Below are positions 51,191 through 59,283 of a stretch of DNA of 64,000 bases, in pieces; position 1 is the stretch's first letter; every line of letters starts with the position of its first letter. The position numbers and the translations under genes are program-made. The notes beneath the pieces were generated by a model. That model was not told the origin of the DNA. It saw only the letters and a program-made list of their open reading frames with translations, and did no database searches. The stretch spans positions 124,001 through 188,000 of the forward strand of contig NZ_KI912412.1 of NCBI RefSeq assembly GCF_000518265.1, written 5' to 3'. The DNA is from Actinomadura oligospora ATCC 43269. GTDB lineage: Bacteria > Actinomycetota > Actinomycetes > Streptosporangiales > Streptosporangiaceae.

Positions 51191-51207
51191 TTGTAGGGGT
51201 CGTACAA
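51191..51207. promoter_or_regulatory. Inverted repeat in the fabD upstream region, candidate FasR site
   Basis: TTGTA-GGGGTCG-TACAA, perfect 5-bp arms, 70 bp before the fabD start and the most AT-rich spot in the gap. The palindrome GTCCGGAC (51211-51218) follows. Position suits an activator operator. Not confirmed. Confidence 0.35.
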
Positions 51208-51276
51208 AGCGTCCGGACCAAAGTTCGTGTGCTTCCGCATCGGCAGGGAGACCGCGCACCGGGCACGCTGGATCGC

Positions 51277-52194
51277 GTGATTCTCCTCGCATCGCCCGGG
51301 CAGGGCGCCCAGACCCCCGGTTTCCTAGAGCCGTGGCTGGAGGTGCCCGGCGTCGCGGACCGGTTGACCTGGTGGTCCGCCGTGACCGGACTGGACCTGG
51401 TGCGCTTCGGGACGACCGCGGACGCCGAGGAGATCCGCGACACCGCGGTGGCGCAGCCGCTGCTGGTCGCCGCCGCGCTGGCCGCCTACGAGCAGCTGTT
51501 CCCCGAGGGCGGACGGCCGGACGCCGTCGCCGGGCACAGCGTGGGCGAGCTGGCCGCCGCCGCGATCTCCGGCGTGCTGAGCCCCGAGACCGCGCTGGTC
51601 CTGGTGCGCGAGCGCGGCCGGGCCATGGCCGAGGCCGCCGCCGTCACCGAGACCGGCATGACCGCGCTGCTCGGCGGTGACCCCGACGAGGTGCTCACCG
51701 TGATCGACAAGCACGGCCTCACCCCCGCGAACGTCAACGGAGCGGGCCAGGTCGTCGCCGCCGGGACGATGTCGCAGCTCGAGGACCTCGCGAACGAGCC
51801 GCCCGCCAGGGCGCGGCTGCGGCCGCTCGCGGTCGCCGGCGCGTTCCACACCGAGCACATGCTGCCCGCCGTCGAGACCCTCTCCCGGCTCGCGCCCGGC
51901 GCGTCCGTCCGGGACCCGGAGTCGACGCTGCTGTCCAACCGGGACGGCGCGGTCGTGGCGTCCGGACGCGAGTACCTGGACCGGCTGGTCGCGCAGGTCA
52001 GCGCGCCCGTCCGCTGGGACGCGTGCATGGAGACCATGCGCGGGCTCGGCGTCACCGCGATCATCGAGCTGCCGCCCGCGGGCACCCTGACCGGCCTCGC
52101 CCGGCGCGAGCTGAAGGGCGTCGAGCTGCTCGCCCTGAAGACCCCGGACGACCTGGACAAGGCCCGCGAGCTGATCAAGGCCCACACCTCATGA
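51277..52194 (+). CDS. fabD: Malonyl-CoA:ACP transacylase
   Basis: 305 residues from GTG 51277 (VILLASPGQGAQTPGFL). Catalytic Ser88 in VAGHSVGELAAAA and His191 in AVAGAFHTEHM, with Gln in the GQGAQ motif. Typical length. It loads malonyl onto ACP for type II fatty acid synthesis and possibly polyketide synthesis. No clear Shine-Dalgarno. CACGCT 7 nt before the start could be a weak -10 of a leaderless transcript. The stop overlaps fabH (ATGA). Confidence 0.96.
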   Translation: MILLASPGQGAQTPGFLEPWLEVPGVADRLTWWSAVTGLDLVRFGTTADAEEIRDTAVAQPLLVAAALAAYEQLFPEGGRPDAVAGHSVGELAAAAISGVLSPETALVLVRERGRAMAEAAAVTETGMTALLGGDPDEVLTVIDKHGLTPANVNGAGQVVAAGTMSQLEDLANEPPARARLRPLAVAGAFHTEHMLPAVETLSRLAPGASVRDPESTLLSNRDGAVVASGREYLDRLVAQVSAPVRWDACMETMRGLGVTAIIELPPAGTLTGLARRELKGVELLALKTPDDLDKARELIKAHTS

Positions 52195-53162
52195 CCGGCG
52201 TCACGCTGCGCACCGAGCCGCCCCGCCCCGGTTCCCGGGTCCTGGCGTTCGGCGACCACCAGCCCGCGAAGATCGTCACCAACCACGATCTCGCCGCCGT
52301 CATGGACACCAGCGACGAGTGGATCCGCAGCCGCGTCGGCATCGTCGAGCGCCGGATCGCCGAGGACGACGAGACGATCGTCGACATGGCCGTCCAGGCG
52401 GGCGGCAAGGCCCTGGCCGCGAGCGGCCTCGCGCCGTCCGAGATCGACCTGGTGATCGTGGCGACCTGCTCGGCCGAGTCGCCGATGCCGAGCCACGCGC
52501 CGACCGTCGCGCACCGCCTCGGCATCGTGTCGCCCGGCGCCTACGACATGAACTCGGCCTGCTCCGGCTTCTGCTACGCGCTCGCCGCCGCGGACGCCGC
52601 CGTCCGCACCGGCGCCGCACGGAACGTGCTGGTCATCGGCGCGGAGAAGATGTCCCAGTGGCTCGACTGGACGGACCGCTCGACCTCGATCATCTTCGCG
52701 GACGGCGCGGGCGCCGCCGTCGTCGGACCGTCCGAGACGCCCGGCATCGGCCCGGTCGTCTGGGGCAGCGATGGCAGCCAGCCGGACCGGATCCAGATCG
52801 AGAACCGCACGGCGTACATCTCCCAGGAGGGGCAGGCGGTGTTCCGCTGGGCCACCACCGCCGTCGCGCCGGTCGCCCTGGCGGCGATCGAGCGGGCCGG
52901 ACTCGTCCCGGACGACCTGGCCGCGATCGTCCCGCACCAGGCCAACCTGCGCATCATCGACCACATCGCGCGCCGGATCCAGGCGTCCAACGCGGTCGTG
53001 GCCAACGACATCACCCACTCCGGAAACACGTCGGGGGCCTCGATCCCGCTGGCCCTCGCCCACATGATCGAACGCGGCGACGTGCCGTCCGGCGCCCCGG
53101 CCCTGCTGGTCGGGTTCGGCGCCGGACTGTCCTACGCTGCCCAAGTCATCCAGATCCCGTAG
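52191..53162 (+). CDS. fabH: Beta-ketoacyl-ACP synthase III
   Basis: 323 residues. Catalytic triad Cys124 (NSACSGFCYAL), His249 (VPHQANLRII) and Asn279 (HSGNTSGAS). TSDEWIRSRVGIVERRIA near residue 40 is the conserved early segment. Initiates fatty acid synthesis by condensing acyl-CoA with malonyl-ACP. Starts within the fabD stop, so it is coupled. Confidence 0.97.
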   Translation: MTGVTLRTEPPRPGSRVLAFGDHQPAKIVTNHDLAAVMDTSDEWIRSRVGIVERRIAEDDETIVDMAVQAGGKALAASGLAPSEIDLVIVATCSAESPMPSHAPTVAHRLGIVSPGAYDMNSACSGFCYALAAADAAVRTGAARNVLVIGAEKMSQWLDWTDRSTSIIFADGAGAAVVGPSETPGIGPVVWGSDGSQPDRIQIENRTAYISQEGQAVFRWATTAVAPVALAAIERAGLVPDDLAAIVPHQANLRIIDHIARRIQASNAVVANDITHSGNTSGASIPLALAHMIERGDVPSGAPALLVGFGAGLSYAAQVIQIP

Positions 53163-53215
53163 TACGCGGACAACCGCCCGCGTTCTGGACAACCCATAAA
53201 GGAGACACCGACACC

Positions 53216-53467
53216 ATGGCAGTTGCCACCGAGCAGGAGATTCTGGCCGGACTCGCCGAGATCATCGACGAGATCGTCGGCATCGACAAGTCCGAGGTCA
53301 CCCCGGAGAAGAACTTCATCGACGACCTCGACATCGACTCCCTGTCGATGGTAGAGATCGCGGTGGCCGCCCAGGACAAGTTCGACGTCGAGATCCCCGA
53401 CGACGAGCTGCGCAACCTGAAGACCGTGCAGGACGTCATCAACTTCGTCCAGAAGCTCAGCGTCTGA
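53216..53467 (+). CDS. acpP: Acyl carrier protein of type II fatty acid synthase
   Basis: 83 residues. Phosphopantetheine site Ser42 in DLDIDSLSMVEIAV. Acidic helix pattern (LAEIIDEIVGIDKSEVTPEKNF, VEIPDDELRNLKTVQDVINFV) is typical. AAAGGAG lies about 12 nt before the ATG, in a somewhat AT-richer spacer. Shuttles acyl chains between FabD, FabH and FabF. Confidence 0.97.
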   Translation: MAVATEQEILAGLAEIIDEIVGIDKSEVTPEKNFIDDLDIDSLSMVEIAVAAQDKFDVEIPDDELRNLKTVQDVINFVQKLSV

Positions 53468-53684
53468 CCCGTCCGCCGGGCGACCAGCCGTCCCGCCCGA
53501 GGGACGACCGGTTCCGCCCAGCCCGCGGCGCGATCCGTTCGCCTCGCGGGCGGGGCGAACCGTCGTCCACGCGATGACGGCACGCCGTCGCCGCACGGCC
53601 ACGGCGCGCCGACACCCGGACGGACCGCGAGGTTCCGTCGGCGCGCCGTCGCCACCCCCCAGTCACACAAGGAGCACTCACACC

Positions 53685-54968
53685 ATGAGCAACAAGACCA
53701 CCGTCGTCGTGACCGGCCTCGGTGCCACGACCCCGCTCGGCGGGGACGTGCCGTCGACCTGGTCCGCGCTGCTCGCCGGTCGGTCCGGGGTGCGGAAGCT
53801 TGACTGGGAGGGCGTCGAGGAGCTGCCCGTGCGGTTCGCCGCGCAGCTCGCCGTCGATCCGTCCGAGGTCATGCCGAAGCAGACGCTGCGGCGGCTCGAC
53901 CGCTGCCAGGCCATCGCGCTGATCGCGGCGAAGGAGGCCTGGCTGCACGCGGGCCTGAAGAACCGCACCAAGAAGGGCTACGAGGCGGACGCCGAGGGCT
54001 TCGAGATGGACGGCGAGCGCCTCGGCGTCGTGCTGTCGACCGGCATCGGCGGCCTGCACTCGGCACTCGGCAGCTACGCCACCTACCTGGAGAAGGGCTG
54101 GACGCGCGTCTCACCCTTCACCGTCCCGATGCTGATGCCGAACGGGGCGTCCGGCCACGTCGGCATCGAGTACGGCGCGACCGCGGGCTCGCACGCCCTG
54201 GTCAGCGCGTGCGCCTCGTCCGCCGAGGCGGTCGGGTACGCGATCGACATGATCCGGACGGGCCGCGCCGACATGGTGATCTGCGGCGGCACCGAGGCGT
54301 GCATCCACCCGCTGCAGATGGCCTCGTTCGGCGTGATGCGGGCGATGTCCACCCGTAACGAGGAGCCCGAGCGGGCGTCCCGTCCCTACGACAAGAACCG
54401 CGACGGCTTCGTGCTCGGCGAGGGCGCGGCCGTGATGATCCTCGAGTCGGAGGAGCACGCGCGCAAGCGCGGCGCGACGATCCACGCGATCGCGGCCGGC
54501 TGCGGCTACTCCGGCGACGCCTACGACATCGTCCTGCCGGACCCGAGCGGCTCCGGCCAGGCCAAGGCGATGCGCCGGGCCCTGGACAACGCCGACCTGG
54601 CGCCCGAGGACATCGTGCACGTCAACGCGCACGCCACGTCCACGCCGTCCGGCGACGTCGCCGAGCTCAACTCCATCAAGGTGGCGCTGGGCGACGCGGC
54701 CAAGAACATCACCGTCACCGGCACCAAGTCGATGACCGGCCACATTCTCGGCGGCGCGGGCGCCCTGGAGTCGGTGATCACCATCCTGACCCTGCGCGAG
54801 GGCATCGTCCCGCCCACCGCCAACCTCGAGGACATCGACGACGAGGTCGACCTGGACATCGTCCACGGCGAGCCGCGCAAGATCCCGGACGGCCCGGCGG
54901 CCGCCCTCAACAACTCTTTCGGCTTCGGCGGCCACAACGTCTCCGTCGCCTTCAAGCGAGCTCTCTGA
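53685..54968 (+). CDS. fabF: Beta-ketoacyl-ACP synthase II
   Basis: 427 residues. Cys176 in VSACASSAEAVGYA, the first His in VNAHATSTPSGD and the second in SMTGHILGGAGALES, with NNSFGFGGHN near the end. Elongating condensing enzyme. AAGGAGC precedes the ATG. The 217-bp gap after acpP has no gene and no strong terminator, so I expect a common transcript with the upstream fab genes. Confidence 0.97.
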   Translation: MSNKTTVVVTGLGATTPLGGDVPSTWSALLAGRSGVRKLDWEGVEELPVRFAAQLAVDPSEVMPKQTLRRLDRCQAIALIAAKEAWLHAGLKNRTKKGYEADAEGFEMDGERLGVVLSTGIGGLHSALGSYATYLEKGWTRVSPFTVPMLMPNGASGHVGIEYGATAGSHALVSACASSAEAVGYAIDMIRTGRADMVICGGTEACIHPLQMASFGVMRAMSTRNEEPERASRPYDKNRDGFVLGEGAAVMILESEEHARKRGATIHAIAAGCGYSGDAYDIVLPDPSGSGQAKAMRRALDNADLAPEDIVHVNAHATSTPSGDVAELNSIKVALGDAAKNITVTGTKSMTGHILGGAGALESVITILTLREGIVPPTANLEDIDDEVDLDIVHGEPRKIPDGPAAALNNSFGFGGHNVSVAFKRAL

Positions 54969-54980
54969 CCACGCCGCACC

Positions 54981-55015
54981 CGGCCCGGCCCGTCCCACCC
55001 GGACGAGCCGGGCCG
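54981..55015 (+). terminator. Terminator after fabF
   Basis: CGGCCCGGC and GCCGGGCCG pair, with an inner CGTCC-CACCC-GGACG stem; 13 bp after the fabF stop and followed by CGCGCTTTCC. It may also serve the converging VOC gene. Confidence 0.8.
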
Positions 55016-55042
55016 CGCGCTTTCCAGGACCACAGGGCGAAC

Positions 55043-55393
55043 TCAACGGTGAGAAAGCACGTTGATCACCCGCCCATCGGGATCTCGGACGAAGAACCGC
55101 CGCACACCCCACTCCTCGTCCTGCAGCGGATACACGATCTCCGCCCCGCTCTCCCGCACGGCCACATAGACCGCGTCCACGTCATCCACCTCAACACTCA
55201 CGTCAGGCGGAACCGGCGCGGTCCTGTCGTCCCCCGCATAGAAGCTGACCTGCGCACTGGGCACGGACGGCGAGGCCACCGTCACGATCCACCCGTGGTT
55301 CATCACCTCCTCCAACCCCAGCAGCCCATAGAACTCCCGACTCACCTCCACACTCCCCGAGCGAAAGTTCGGCACAACCCGACGAACACCCAT
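55043..55393 (-). CDS. VOC/glyoxalase superfamily protein
   Basis: 116 residues from ATG 55393, chosen because GGAGG lies 5 nt upstream; an in-frame TTG at 55411 is less likely. RRVVPNFRSGSVEVSREFYGLLGLEE opens the fold, DVSVEVDDVDAVYVAVRESGAEIVYP and FFVRDPDGRVINVLSH close it. Short single-domain member; ligand unknown. It converges on fabF. Confidence 0.87.
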   Translation of the reverse strand: MGVRRVVPNFRSGSVEVSREFYGLLGLEEVMNHGWIVTVASPSVPSAQVSFYAGDDRTAPVPPDVSVEVDDVDAVYVAVRESGAEIVYPLQDEEWGVRRFFVRDPDGRVINVLSHR

Positions 55394-56373
55394 CGACTCC
55401 TCCACCCTCAAGCCACCACACGATGCCCCACCTTCCCAAACCCCTCCGACACCCCCACACCCCCAGCCCTAACCACCAACAACACACACCCAACCCCCAA
55501 CCAGCCACGCCCCATCACGGTCACCACGCTGCCGTCAACACGCCACTAACCACACTCGCCAGATCAGCAACGACACACACGAATCAACGTCACGCTTGGC
55601 ATGACCTGCTGTGCGCTAGACGAGCCCTCACCGCACTGCGGACGAGCCCCAACGCACGGCAGCGCATGCAGGGCTTCCCGCTCAGCGTGATACGCGGCGC
55701 GCAGAATGCACGTTCACGCCACCGCGCAGCGACGGCCCACCATCCCCGGCTGGGTGGACGCCAACCCAATGCTCAGCGAAACACCACTGCGCACACGAAG
55801 CCCTCACCACGGTCCGAGGCCAACGCAGCAGCCGCACACTCAGCCAGACCACTCGGGCACAGGGCCAGACCCGCGTAGGCGGCGGAACGCCGCTGCGCGG
55901 ACGGAACCGTTGCCGCCGTCAGGAGCAAACGCGACAACCTCGCGCTCAGCCATGCCGCTCGGGCGCGGAGCCAGACCCTCGTCAGCCACAGAACGTCGCT
56001 ACGCGGACGGAACCCATTGCCACGGTCGGACCAACGCGGCGGCCTCGCGCTCAGGCAGGCCGTCTGGGAGCGGAGTCGGAACTGCGCCGGCGGCGGAACG
56101 CTGCTGCGTGGACGAGTCGTAGCCGCCGTCAGGAGCCAACGCGGCGGCCTTGCGTTCAGGCGGGCCGTTTGGGAGTGGGGCGGAAGTGTGTCGGCGGCGG
56201 GACGCTGGTGCGTGGACGAGTGGTTGCGGCGGTCGGGGGGCTAGCGCGGCGGCGTCGCGTTCAGAGGGCTGGCTGGGGGCGGGGCCGGCTGTCGTGGCGG
56301 GGCATGGGGAGCTGGCCGCGGGGCGCGGGGGGCGTTCGCGGGTCGGGGGCTCGGGTTCGGTCTTCAGTTGGTG
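55394..56373. other. Gene-free stretch with C-rich segment and tandem repeat
   Basis: About 980 bp between two minus-strand genes. 55420-55560 is unusually C-rich on the plus strand, with CCCCCA/CCAAC runs and few G. 55820-56325 is a degenerate 105-bp tandem repeat. Open frames exist on the plus strand but look like by-products of composition. No RNA gene recognised. Confidence 0.5.
55820..56325. repeat. Degenerate 105-bp tandem repeat (about 4.8 copies)
   Basis: The landmark CCAACGCGGCGGCCTCGCG recurs, with changes, at about 55821, 55926, 56031, 56136 and 56241. The spacing is constantly 105 bp, that is 35 codons. Other landmarks (CTCGGGAGCGGAG, GCGGCGGAACGCTGCTGCG, GGACGG) keep the same phase. 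One plus frame translates to a 35-residue repeat with SRS.P.G and AER motifs. Confidence 0.8.
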
Positions 56374-56868
56374 TCAGACGGCGGCGTGGAGCCATCGGAC
56401 GGGGGCTCCGTCGCCGGCGCGACGGAAGGGCTCGAGCTCGTTGTCCCAGGGGGTGCCCAGGAGGCGGTCGAGTTCGTGCTCGAGGGTGGTCTTGCCGACG
56501 GCGGCGTTGGCCATGACGGTGCGCAGCCGGTCTTCAGGGACCATGATGTCGCCGTTGGCGCCGATGATGCCCGTGAAGACGCCGAGGGACGGCGTGAAGC
56601 TGTAGCGCACGCCGTCGCAGCCCGGGGTCGGGTCTTCGGTGGCCTCGAAGCGGAGCAGCTTCCAGTTCCGCAGGGCGGACGTGATCCCTGCGGCGGTTCC
56701 GGGCCTGCCCTCCCAATGGAGTTCGGCGCGGAGCGTGCCCGGCGCGGCGGGCTGGTCGGCCCACTCGAGTGAAACGGGTACGCCGACAACACCTGCGGCG
56801 GCCCACTCGATGTGCGGGCTCAGCGCAGGTGGCGCGGAGTGGACGTAGAAAACGCCACGTGCGGTCAC
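56374..56868 (-). CDS. DUF3145 family protein
   Basis: 164 residues from GTG 56868, with a perfect AGGAGGT 5 nt upstream. ARGVFYVHSAPPALSPHIEWA, WEGRPGTAAGITSALRNWKLLRFEATEDPTPG, GVRYSFTPSLGVFTG and GTPWDNELEPFRRAGDGAPV are the conserved parts of DUF3145, an actinobacterial family of unknown function usually found beside the fab cluster, as here. Cytoplasmic, no catalytic motif known. The 280-bp gap beyond its start holds its promoter region and no gene. Confidence 0.93.
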   Translation of the reverse strand: MTARGVFYVHSAPPALSPHIEWAAAGVVGVPVSLEWADQPAAPGTLRAELHWEGRPGTAAGITSALRNWKLLRFEATEDPTPGCDGVRYSFTPSLGVFTGIIGANGDIMVPEDRLRTVMANAAVGKTTLEHELDRLLGTPWDNELEPFRRAGDGAPVRWLHAAV

Positions 56869-57151
56869 CGGACCTCCTGGATCTGTACCGAGGCTCGTCT
56901 TCCCCTACGGCCTCGCACGCTCCCGAGACGGATTCCGCGTCCCTCATTCTGCATCATGGACACCCGACGCACCACCACGCGACCATTGTTTGTCTGTCAC
57001 TTGACCATCGGCGGTCCCGTCACTTTCGTGCGCCTCGCAGCTCCCCAACACAACTCCCGTCCCACGGTGTCGCCGCCGCCATCACCCGGCGACGCTCCAC
57101 TCCAACCCAACCCCAAGTGCGGCCACGATCCGGTGCGGATGGCGATTTGCG

Positions 57152-58948
57152 TCACCGTCGTTTGGTCGCTCCAGCCCCTTCTACCTCCTCACGGCGCTTC
57201 CACACCGCGATGACGATCACTCCTGCGGTGACGAGCAGGCAGACGAGCGGGACGACGTCGCCGACGCGGTCGTACGGCGTCCGGCTCGCCACAGGCGAGA
57301 TCTTCAGCGTCACGGTGACGACGCCCCGGCGGTCGGTGTCGAACCAGGCGATCGGCCGGCCGCGAGCGTCGAACGCGGCCGACACTCCGGTCAGCGCCGC
57401 CTGGACGGTGGGCCGTCCGGTCTCCGCGGCGCGGACGGCGGCGAGCGACGCGTGCTGCGCGGGCGCCCAGGTGTTCTGGAAGCTGGACGTCGCCGACTGG
57501 TAGACGATCAACTCCGCGCCGCGTCGGGTGAGCGTGCGGGCGAGGTCGGGGAAGGCCGACTCGAAGCAGATCAGCGGTCCGAAGGCCGTGCCGCTCGCCG
57601 TCATGACGGTCGGCCCCGTCCCCGGGATGCGGTCCTGCCCGGCGGCCTTGCTGACCACGCTGAGCCAACCGAACACGGGGCGGAAGGGGATGTACTCACC
57701 GAACGGCACGAGCCGCGTCTTGATGTACCGGCCCCGAAGCCCCTCCGGCTCCACCAGGACGGCGGACTTGCTGATGCGTCCGCGCGCGTCCGCCGCGTCC
57801 TCGTTGATCAGGAGGGGACCGCGGGCGGCGGCGAGTTCCCGAAGCCGTCGGACGAGTACCGGATCGCGGGCCAGGTCCACGCCGACGCTGCTCTCACCCC
57901 ACACGGTGAGGTCGGCGCGAGGGGCTGACGTCGTCATCCGGAACGCCGCCGCCAGCCGCACCCGGGCACCGTCCTCGACTCCGGGTTGGACGAGGTTCAC
58001 GCGCATCGTTCGCGCCACTCCCGGTTCTCGGCGCATCGAGAAGACCAGCGGCCCGATCCCAGCGATCGCCACGGCCAGCCCGACCATCCCTGCCAGGAAG
58101 CCTCGCCGACCACCATTCCGTCTTCGGCGCCCCGCACCCAGTCTTCGGCCTGCGGCTCGGCCATCGCCAACGGCTCCGGCAGGCCCGTCTGAGGCAACGC
58201 TGGTGACGCGCCCTGCACCGCCTGCACTTGCTGCGCCGGTGCCGCGTCCCGGGCCGTCCTTACTTGCTGCGCCGGTGTGTGGAGGGGGTGACCGGGTGGG
58301 GTGCGTTGGGGTGTCGAAAGAAGGTGGTGGGTCGGGAGTGGGTGACGTGCTGGCGGGGTGGGGCCCGGGTGGGGTGCTGGCGACCGGTTCGGTTCGGGGT
58401 GTCGGGAGTGGCTGGGGGCGCAGGAGGGCGAACAGGGCGAGTGTCAGGGCCGTGTTGGCGGCCACCAGGGCGAAGGAGATGAGCCAGATGCCTCCGAGGG
58501 CGGCCAGGGAGAGCTCTGTCGGGTGGTGCCATTGGCTGGCGCCGTAGACGGCCCAGGGGCCGCCGAGGGATGGGCGGGAGCGGGCGAGTTCGATGGTCAG
58601 CCAGGCGCTGGGCAGGACGATGAGCGCGAAGAGCGGGCGGCGAGGGATGAGGGCCCGGGCCGCCATGCCCCATGGGGCCCACAGGGCGCCGAAGACCAGG
58701 GCGATCAGGGGTAGGGCCGGGCCGATGTACGGCAGCGTCCAGTAGAGGGCGGCCAGGAGGTAGCCCGCGCCGAAGGCCCAGCCTCGGAGGGCGGCCTCGC
58801 GGGCAGTGCGGCCTCTCGCGAGCAGCAGCGTTCCCGGGACGAGGGCCATCCAGGCCAGCCAACCCAGGTCGGCCCGCGGGAAGGCGAGGATGGGGAACGC
58901 GCCGGCGAGCAGGGCGAGGGCACGTGCCAGCCAGGCAGAGGACCGCAT
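57152..58948 (-). CDS. lnt: Apolipoprotein N-acyltransferase
   Basis: 598 residues from ATG 58948. The N-terminal half has about six membrane helices (ARALALLAGAFPILAFPRADLGWLAWMALVPG onward). An unconserved Pro- and then Gly/Arg-rich insertion (residues about 225-310) precedes the last helix. The nitrilase-fold catalytic triad is complete: Glu352 (VWGESSVG), Lys410 (YIKTRLVPFGEYIP), Cys461 (PLICFESAFPD). A C-terminal helix anchors it. It N-acylates lipoproteins on the outer face of the membrane. The ATG shares a base with the stop of a 65-codon ORF (TGATG), suggesting coupling. Confidence 0.9.
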   Translation of the reverse strand: MRSSAWLARALALLAGAFPILAFPRADLGWLAWMALVPGTLLLARGRTAREAALRGWAFGAGYLLAALYWTLPYIGPALPLIALVFGALWAPWGMAARALIPRRPLFALIVLPSAWLTIELARSRPSLGGPWAVYGASQWHHPTELSLAALGGIWLISFALVAANTALTLALFALLRPQPLPTPRTEPVASTPPGPHPASTSPTPDPPPSFDTPTHPTRSPPPHTGAASKDGPGRGTGAASAGGAGRVTSVASDGPAGAVGDGRAAGRRLGAGRRRRNGGRRGFLAGMVGLAVAIAGIGPLVFSMRREPGVARTMRVNLVQPGVEDGARVRLAAAFRMTTSAPRADLTVWGESSVGVDLARDPVLVRRLRELAAARGPLLINEDAADARGRISKSAVLVEPEGLRGRYIKTRLVPFGEYIPFRPVFGWLSVVSKAAGQDRIPGTGPTVMTASGTAFGPLICFESAFPDLARTLTRRGAELIVYQSATSSFQNTWAPAQHASLAAVRAAETGRPTVQAALTGVSAAFDARGRPIAWFDTDRRGVVTVTLKISPVASRTPYDRVGDVVPLVCLLVTAGVIVIAVWKRREEVEGAGATKRR

Positions 58949-59145
58949 CAGGGCCCTCCCGCCGGCGCCGGGGGACGCGAGGCCGTCCGCCGGCGAGGTG
59001 CGGCGCCGGAGCGCGGGTCGGCCGATGGCGACGGCGAACGTTCGCGGCACGGGGATGGTCTGAGGCGGCGGTCGGCCGGGATCACCGGCCAGGTGACCAG
59101 GATGCCCGGATTGTGCTGGTAGGGCGGCTGAGTCGTCTCGTTCAT
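58948..59145 (-). CDS. Possible small ORF coupled to lnt
   Basis: 65 residues, ATG 59145, with TGGAGAC upstream. MNETTQPPYQHNPGILVTWPV is followed by an Arg/Pro-rich tail with little structure. The stop TGA overlaps the lnt ATG as TGATG, a typical termination-reinitiation arrangement. The hydrophobic and aromatic first 25 residues look more protein-like than the rest. It may be a leader peptide or a chance ORF. Confidence 0.35.
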   Translation of the reverse strand: MNETTQPPYQHNPGILVTWPVIPADRRLRPSPCRERSPSPSADPRSGAAPRRRTASRPPAPAGGP

Positions 59146-59195
59146 GTCTCCAGTAAGGCATTCGGAATCCAGGCTTCGCCAACCCGGGGCTCGCT

Positions 59196-59204
59196 TGTGG
59201 ATAA
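59196..59204. promoter_or_regulatory. DnaA-box-like 9-mer upstream of the S8 protease gene
   Basis: TGTGGATAA, whose reverse complement is TTATCCACA, the E. coli consensus DnaA box, in a short AT-richer gap between the divergent lnt and protease genes. Single copy, so not an origin. It may be regulatory or chance. Confidence 0.35.
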
Positions 59205-59283
59205 CTGGAACAACGACTACCCAGAGCTACCTATCGGGCACGATGAGCGCGGGGATTGATCGGGTCGACGGAAGTGAGGGTGG

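Noticed and set aside
55706..56122. 138-codon plus-strand frame in the 105-bp repeat
   Set aside because: The frame breaks within the array and has no ribosome site; kept as a repeat and not as a gene.
59196..59204. Replication origin
   Set aside because: Only one DnaA box; no dnaA/dnaN/gyrB context and no AT-rich unwinding region.
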